Assembly: GCA_039180865.1 (NCBI GenBank)
Contig: JBCDCZ010000072.1
Span: 1-17,013 of the forward strand
From: JBCDCU01 sp039180865
GTDB lineage: Bacteria > Pseudomonadota > Alphaproteobacteria > Rhizobiales > JACESI01
Reading direction: 5' to 3'
Length of the DNA stretch: 17,013 bases
The notes under the pieces were generated by a model. It saw nothing but the letters and a program-made list of their open reading frames with translations, was not told where the DNA came from and did not search any database. Below are positions 13,497-17,013 of this stretch, in pieces; the first letter of the stretch is position 1; the number at the start of each line of letters is the position of its first letter. A program made the position numbers and the translations under genes.

Positions 13497-16127
13497 TCAC
13501 CCCCTCACACTCCCATCTTCGGCTGCTGGTCCTTGAATCTGGAAAAAATGGTTCAGCATGATGCGCTCGAGCGTCGGCCATTCGTCCTTGAAGAGCTCAT
13601 GGATCTGCGTGTCTTTCAGCATCTGGCCAGCAATCTTCTCGCCAACATCGAAATAGGCGTCAAACTGCTGCGCAGAAAAGAACTGATTTCCAGTTGAATC
13701 GTTTGGAAAACTCGGATTGGCCCCCTTAAAGCCTTTACTGGTGTGTTCGAGATCATCGAGCATTGTCGATTTAAGATAAATGAGCAGCCCCTCTTTCGGT
13801 CCATCTGCGTGATATCGGCTTCCGTCTTTCATAGGTGAATACGTATCGGACTGACAGCGGTTAACGCATGGTTTTTTCGCTCCTTCATATCGGATGCGCG
13901 CCATGAAATATCCTTTTGAGGCATAGTCCACACCCTTCGGATATTGTTCATCGGAGCCCCGCGTCACCAGATCGCCGGGTTGTGACAGGCGCATCTCCGT
14001 CCGGCGCTTGTTCGTGGCGTGCCTGTCGATTTCCACGTCGAAACTGACGGTCGCACCGAAGTCCTGCTTGACCCGCTCCAGCGCCGCTGTGAAGGAATCG
14101 TAGCTTGTTTCAGGGTCCGCACCGCCGTCGATCACAACGATCAGGCCGCAGCGCCGCCTGACGAGTTCATAGAGTCCGAGATTTTCAAAATGGCCACCGT
14201 CTGTGATTTCAATAAATTTGCTAGCTTTGGCAGGGTATGACCAGTCCAACAGTTGGGAGAGTGTGAATAAGGCCCGCGGCGAGATGTAGTTCCCATAAGG
14301 GTTGATGTATTTTCGAAACAACCTCGACGTAATCCACTTCGGATTGTCCCAGGCGAGCCAATATCCCAAACGCAAGCTGAGGAGAGACATCGCAAGCGAT
14401 GTCACACTTGTGGTACTCGGCCCCGATCCGGCAAATCCACCGCGTGGATTGACCGCCGCACCCGATGCGGCGACGGCGACCGCGAGACCCAGATTTCCTT
14501 GTGCGACCTTTTCCGTGACCCGATAACCAGTGATGTCCGATCCGCAGAAGTGCTTTGAGAGGACAAAGCTGTCGCCTGAGCGTTGCCGAGCTTTCTCCTC
14601 CTTGATGCCAGTTGGCGTTACATTTGCACAAACGAGATGAATCGGACGCAGTGAAGAGAGGTTTTTTAGTTTTAGAACATCTGCTGCTTTTGCTGGTTCC
14701 GGAACCGGCTTTATCTCGTCCTCCAAGACACTTTTCTTATCCGGCATGAAGGTTTCCATAAGCCTGTCGCGGTAATAGCGGCCGAGTGAAATCTCATTGA
14801 TATTTGTGACGAAGGCGAGCACGAACGCGACAAGCGCAAATCGCCACGGCCAGACCGACTGGCCGAAATCACCATTCGTCCACCAGAACTCTGTTGCTAG
14901 GATGAAGGCAAAGACCGCAAAGCCGTAGACGAAAATGAACGATCCCAAAATAACCGGAACAGAATTCGCATTCGGCAGTGTCTTGCCGAGCCGCTCCCTG
15001 AGATAACCAAAGGCCGACACCCCTATGCCTATAAGGGTCAATAAAGACGCGAGAATTGTTTCATTAGGCAGGCTCGCTTTGTCATCAAAGAACCGCAGAA
15101 TCGGCCATAGATTTTCAGCAACGACCGGTACCGCTGCGAACGCGGCAATGGGTGTGAAGACTTTTAGGAGAAGCCCGCCGGTTTGCTCATAGGCACGTCT
15201 GCGCCAGTACTTGATACTCACATCATCTTCGGCACCGTCATGGGCTTCTGAAGAAACAAAAAAGCTGGAGAATGCGAAAGCCAGCATCAGTACGAAAAAG
15301 ATGCCGAGCAAGACAATCGAGAAGGCGATCAGGACTAACGGAACCCGGTCTAGTTTGGTATCCCAGGTCAGTCCCAATGTGGTGCATATCCACGACTGAG
15401 ACCCGAACCATTGATCAAGGAACGACCCTGGGGAGGCATCGGGAAATGTATGCCCTAGTCCCAGTATCAAAGCCATTACGAGAGACACCAGCGTAATCCA
15501 GATGAAAAGGTTTAGGAGGATTGCGCGAATAACAACGAAAAACCCGGAGAAGAGGGCCTGGGCGCCCCCCGGTAAAAGATAACTAACGTGACGCCGCACA
15601 TAATTGTAATACCGGCTGTTTTCTTCGTTCTTCTGCCGAAGCTCGGCCATTTGGGCTTCCAATTGCGCTTCTTCTTTATTCTCCTTGTCGTGCCTAAGAA
15701 GGTAAGCGTGAAAAGGGTTCGCCTTGCGAAGTGGAGTCTTGTCGCCATGGAGCGCTTGCCAGTGCGAAAGGGCGCCCCCCGCATAGCCTCCGCCGGAAAC
15801 CGATGACAGATAGTCGAATTTGTCGAGCATACCGTACTTGGCAAGTTTGCTCATCGCGCCTAAACAGATAACAGCCGATCTGACGCCCCCACCCGACAAG
15901 GCCAGTCCTGTCAAATAATGGATGCCGGTGTTCTTATCCGGTTCGCGTTTTCCTTCCGCCAGATTGATACGATCGCTTGGTTTTGGCTTATCCGGTATTA
16001 CTTCGCCTTCTTTATTGAGCGCGTCTCGAAGCTGCTCTTTTTCATATCTGAAAAGCCGTTTCCAAGGGACAAATTTGTCTTCTTCTATCTTGTAATCTTC
16101 TTTGTCGCACTGGGGTTGATCCTGCAT
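13497..16127 (-). CDS. Membrane-anchored patatin-like phospholipase with split catalytic domain
   Basis: This 876-residue protein contains the patatin oxyanion motif SGGGVRS (about 78-84), the nucleophile Ser111 in SSVSGGGYAGG, and the catalytic Asp643 in ITDGGHFENLGLYE. Between Ser and Asp lie roughly six hydrophobic helices (about 192-224, 262-292, 318-338, 357-376, 388-412 and 426-442). A soluble stretch follows with features typical of large membrane patatins (RSGDSFVLSKHFCGS and AVAASGAAVNPRGGF). It should hydrolyse acyl lipids at the membrane. A large charged helix (about 145-172) precedes the membrane block. ATG 16127 is chosen because AGGA lies 10 bases upstream; an in-frame TTG at 16154 has no ribosome site. 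It stands alone and converges on the CxxC gene. Secretion or effector function is not evident. Confidence 0.9.
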   Translation of the reverse strand: MQDQPQCDKEDYKIEEDKFVPWKRLFRYEKEQLRDALNKEGEVIPDKPKPSDRINLAEGKREPDKNTGIHYLTGLALSGGGVRSAVICLGAMSKLAKYGMLDKFDYLSSVSGGGYAGGALSHWQALHGDKTPLRKANPFHAYLLRHDKENKEEAQLEAQMAELRQKNEENSRYYNYVRRHVSYLLPGGAQALFSGFFVVIRAILLNLFIWITLVSLVMALILGLGHTFPDASPGSFLDQWFGSQSWICTTLGLTWDTKLDRVPLVLIAFSIVLLGIFFVLMLAFAFSSFFVSSEAHDGAEDDVSIKYWRRRAYEQTGGLLLKVFTPIAAFAAVPVVAENLWPILRFFDDKASLPNETILASLLTLIGIGVSAFGYLRERLGKTLPNANSVPVILGSFIFVYGFAVFAFILATEFWWTNGDFGQSVWPWRFALVAFVLAFVTNINEISLGRYYRDRLMETFMPDKKSVLEDEIKPVPEPAKAADVLKLKNLSSLRPIHLVCANVTPTGIKEEKARQRSGDSFVLSKHFCGSDITGYRVTEKVAQGNLGLAVAVAASGAAVNPRGGFAGSGPSTTSVTSLAMSLLSLRLGYWLAWDNPKWITSRLFRKYINPYGNYISPRALFTLSQLLDWSYPAKASKFIEITDGGHFENLGLYELVRRRCGLIVVIDGGADPETSYDSFTAALERVKQDFGATVSFDVEIDRHATNKRRTEMRLSQPGDLVTRGSDEQYPKGVDYASKGYFMARIRYEGAKKPCVNRCQSDTYSPMKDGSRYHADGPKEGLLIYLKSTMLDDLEHTSKGFKGANPSFPNDSTGNQFFSAQQFDAYFDVGEKIAGQMLKDTQIHELFKDEWPTLERIMLNHFFQIQGPAAEDGSVRG

Positions 16128-16226
16128 TGAACGCAATTCCTGATGAAAATACAAAGTATCGCTGACAATATTAAATGGCTGATCTGCTTAATCGAAGTCG
16201 TACAAATATTTACAGATGGTTGGCTG

Positions 16227-16264
16227 GTGTCAGAAGCCAAACTAAAATTGTATACTTCAGACAC
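16227..16264. promoter_or_regulatory. Imperfect inverted repeat upstream of the patatin-like gene
   Basis: GTGTCAGAAG (16227-16236) and CTTCAGACAC (16255-16264) are inverted arms matching at nine of ten positions, 18 bases apart. They lie about 100-140 bases upstream of the patatin-like start, in AT-rich DNA. The site could be a regulator site or an RNA hairpin; neither is shown. Confidence 0.35.
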
Positions 16265-16340
16265 AACAGAAGAGTAGCAAGCTAATCAGGCCCTAGGGTT
16301 CAGGTGACGCAGCATGTTTGGCCGGGGAGGTTGACTTACG

Positions 16341-16427
16341 ATGCTGAGATGCCCTGAGCACGTCTCCCACTCACCAGAATATGCCACAATCCCTAAAATT
16401 GGAGGGGCATTTCTGACTGCCTGTTAA
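16341..16427 (+). CDS. Possible 28-residue small ORF
   Basis: ATG 16341 is preceded by GGGGAGG (16324-16330) at a slightly long spacing of ten bases and is followed by 27 more sense codons to a TAA at 16425-16427. The peptide begins MLRCPEHVSHSPEYATIPKI and has two cysteines. There is no homolog that I know. It lies upstream of the right-edge gene and could be a leader peptide or chance. Confidence 0.15.
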   Translation: MLRCPEHVSHSPEYATIPKIGGAFLTAC

Positions 16428-16455
16428 CCGCAATGTCTTACATTCAATGAAAGTC

Positions 16456-16478
16456 TCCGGTCAGATTATCAGGCCGGA
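16456..16478 (+). other. Short hairpin before the right-edge gene
   Basis: TCCGGTC (16456-16462) pairs with GGCCGGA (16472-16478), with one wobble, around a nine-base loop. A T-run (16491-16495) follows 12 bases later, too far for a standard terminator. It lies about 35 bases before the right-edge gene and might be a leader structure. Confidence 0.3.
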
Positions 16479-16513
16479 TCCTCCAGGGGATTTTTATGTG
16501 AGGCAGGTCTACA

Positions 16514-17013
16514 ATGAATGATGAGGTCATGATCACGGAAACGGAAGCGTTTCGACCCCGTTTCAAGAACCTTTCTCAGGAGTTTGACCGTCTTCTCGAG
16601 CATCTTGTGGAACTACTCCATCAGCAGCGCATCACACCGGTCACGGGCAGATCGCTCGCAGACTATTACGGCGGCCCAACGATGAACCGCATCAGAAACG
16701 CCTACTTCGACCGCAAACTCTATGCGGAAATCGAAGACTATTACACTTACACATTCGAGATCGCATTCAGCCCGCCCCATGACGGAATGGTCGAGGCGAT
16801 GGACCGCTTGATTGATGAAGGACAAGGCAACCGCGTTATCCGGATCTGGCGTAATTACCTCGCACACATGAAGAAACCTTTTTGGCACCGGATCGATTCA
16901 CGCAAGCGCGGCTTCAAAATGTATCCCAATTGGTTGGAAAGCGAAGCGGTTCAACGCGCCTCTTATGAGAACCTCATCGAAGCGATCCCCCACTATAAGG
17001 CGGGGCTCCTTGC
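16514..17013 (+). CDS. Unrecognised soluble protein, N-terminal 166 residues (runs off the window)
   Basis: ATG 16514, with AGG (16505-16507) six bases upstream, opens a frame that stays open for 166 codons to the window end. The protein begins MNDEVMITETEAF. It is rich in charged and aromatic residues (YYTYTFEIAF, IRIWRNYLAHM, KPFWHRIDSRKRG) and has no membrane segment or signal peptide. An amphipathic helix (FDRLLEHLVELLHQ) lies near residues 24-37. I cannot name a family. Its codon use looks coding throughout, whereas the minus-strand frame inside it looks like a shadow. It is divergent from the patatin-like gene. Confidence 0.75.
   Translation, partial: MNDEVMITETEAFRPRFKNLSQEFDRLLEHLVELLHQQRITPVTGRSLADYYGGPTMNRIRNAYFDRKLYAEIEDYYTYTFEIAFSPPHDGMVEAMDRLIDEGQGNRVIRIWRNYLAHMKKPFWHRIDSRKRGFKMYPNWLESEAVQRASYENLIEAIPHYKAGLL

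Larger units (their letters stand above)
16128..16513. other. Divergent intergenic region, no RNA gene recognised
   Basis: This stretch separates the divergent patatin-like gene and the right-edge gene. Its left half is AT-rich and should hold the patatin promoter. It also contains an imperfect inverted repeat (16227-16236 with 16255-16264), a 28-codon reading frame with a ribosome-like site (16341-16427), and a weak hairpin (16456-16478). I found no tRNA, IS end or CRISPR repeat. Confidence 0.5.

Noticed and set aside
16152..16154. TTG as the start of the patatin-like protein
   Set aside because: It has no ribosome site, while the in-frame ATG at 16127 has AGGA upstream and loses only nine non-conserved residues.
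16613..16888. 91-codon minus-strand frame at the right edge
   Set aside because: The plus-strand frame from ATG 16514 has a ribosome site and protein-like composition; the minus frame is its shadow.

Overview
The window looks like a stretch of an alphaproteobacterial chromosome, most likely from the Hyphomicrobiales (rhizobial order, perhaps a marine or soil heterotroph). The basis is moderate-to-high GC with alphaproteobacterial-style codon use, a Tat-exported family 5 solute-binding protein, a GlxA-type AraC regulator, an IclR-controlled gentisate operon, and small hypothetical proteins of a kind I associate with rhizobia. This placement is a family-level impression, not a phylogeny. I see no rRNA, tRNA, CRISPR array or intact insertion sequence.

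Layout. 1-83 (-): first codons of a small helical protein leaving the window. 84-506: no convincing gene. 507-1597 (+): a translationally coupled lrgA-lrgB membrane pair. 1784-4561 (+): the most striking gene, an ammonium transporter (Amt) fused to a GGDEF domain and an EAL domain, 925 residues, with all three parts carrying their key residues. 4598-5623 (-): a GlxA/DJ-1-type AraC regulator, divergent from a Tat-exported ABC solute-binding protein (5848-7458) and a proline racemase/hydroxyproline epimerase family enzyme (7578-8630), with tandem RNA hairpins between the last two. 8767-9564 (-): an IclR regulator, divergent from an operon (9680-12088) encoding gentisate 1,2-dioxygenase, fumarylpyruvate hydrolase and a zeta-GST-type maleylpyruvate isomerase. 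Together these three give the whole lower gentisate pathway to fumarate and pyruvate. 12112-12536: a deletion scar where the start of a Tat-signal gene, once the next operon member, is joined out of frame to the C-terminal half of a TetR-like regulator. 12605-13417 (+): an unrecognised CxxC protein, possibly read from a leaderless mRNA. 13497-16127 (-): a patatin-like phospholipase whose Ser and Asp are separated by a multi-pass membrane insert. 16514-17013 (+): an unrecognised protein cut by the window end.

How it fits together. Two catabolic modules sit side by side, each with its own divergent regulator and a palindromic candidate operator. The GlxA regulator probably governs the binding protein plus the amino-acid epimerase or dehydratase, and the IclR regulator probably governs gentisate breakdown. 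The Amt-GGDEF-EAL protein stands alone without glnK and is best read as an ammonium-responsive regulator of cyclic di-GMP. The 12.1-12.5 kb scar and the binding protein without permeases suggest that this accessory region has been losing and rearranging transport genes.
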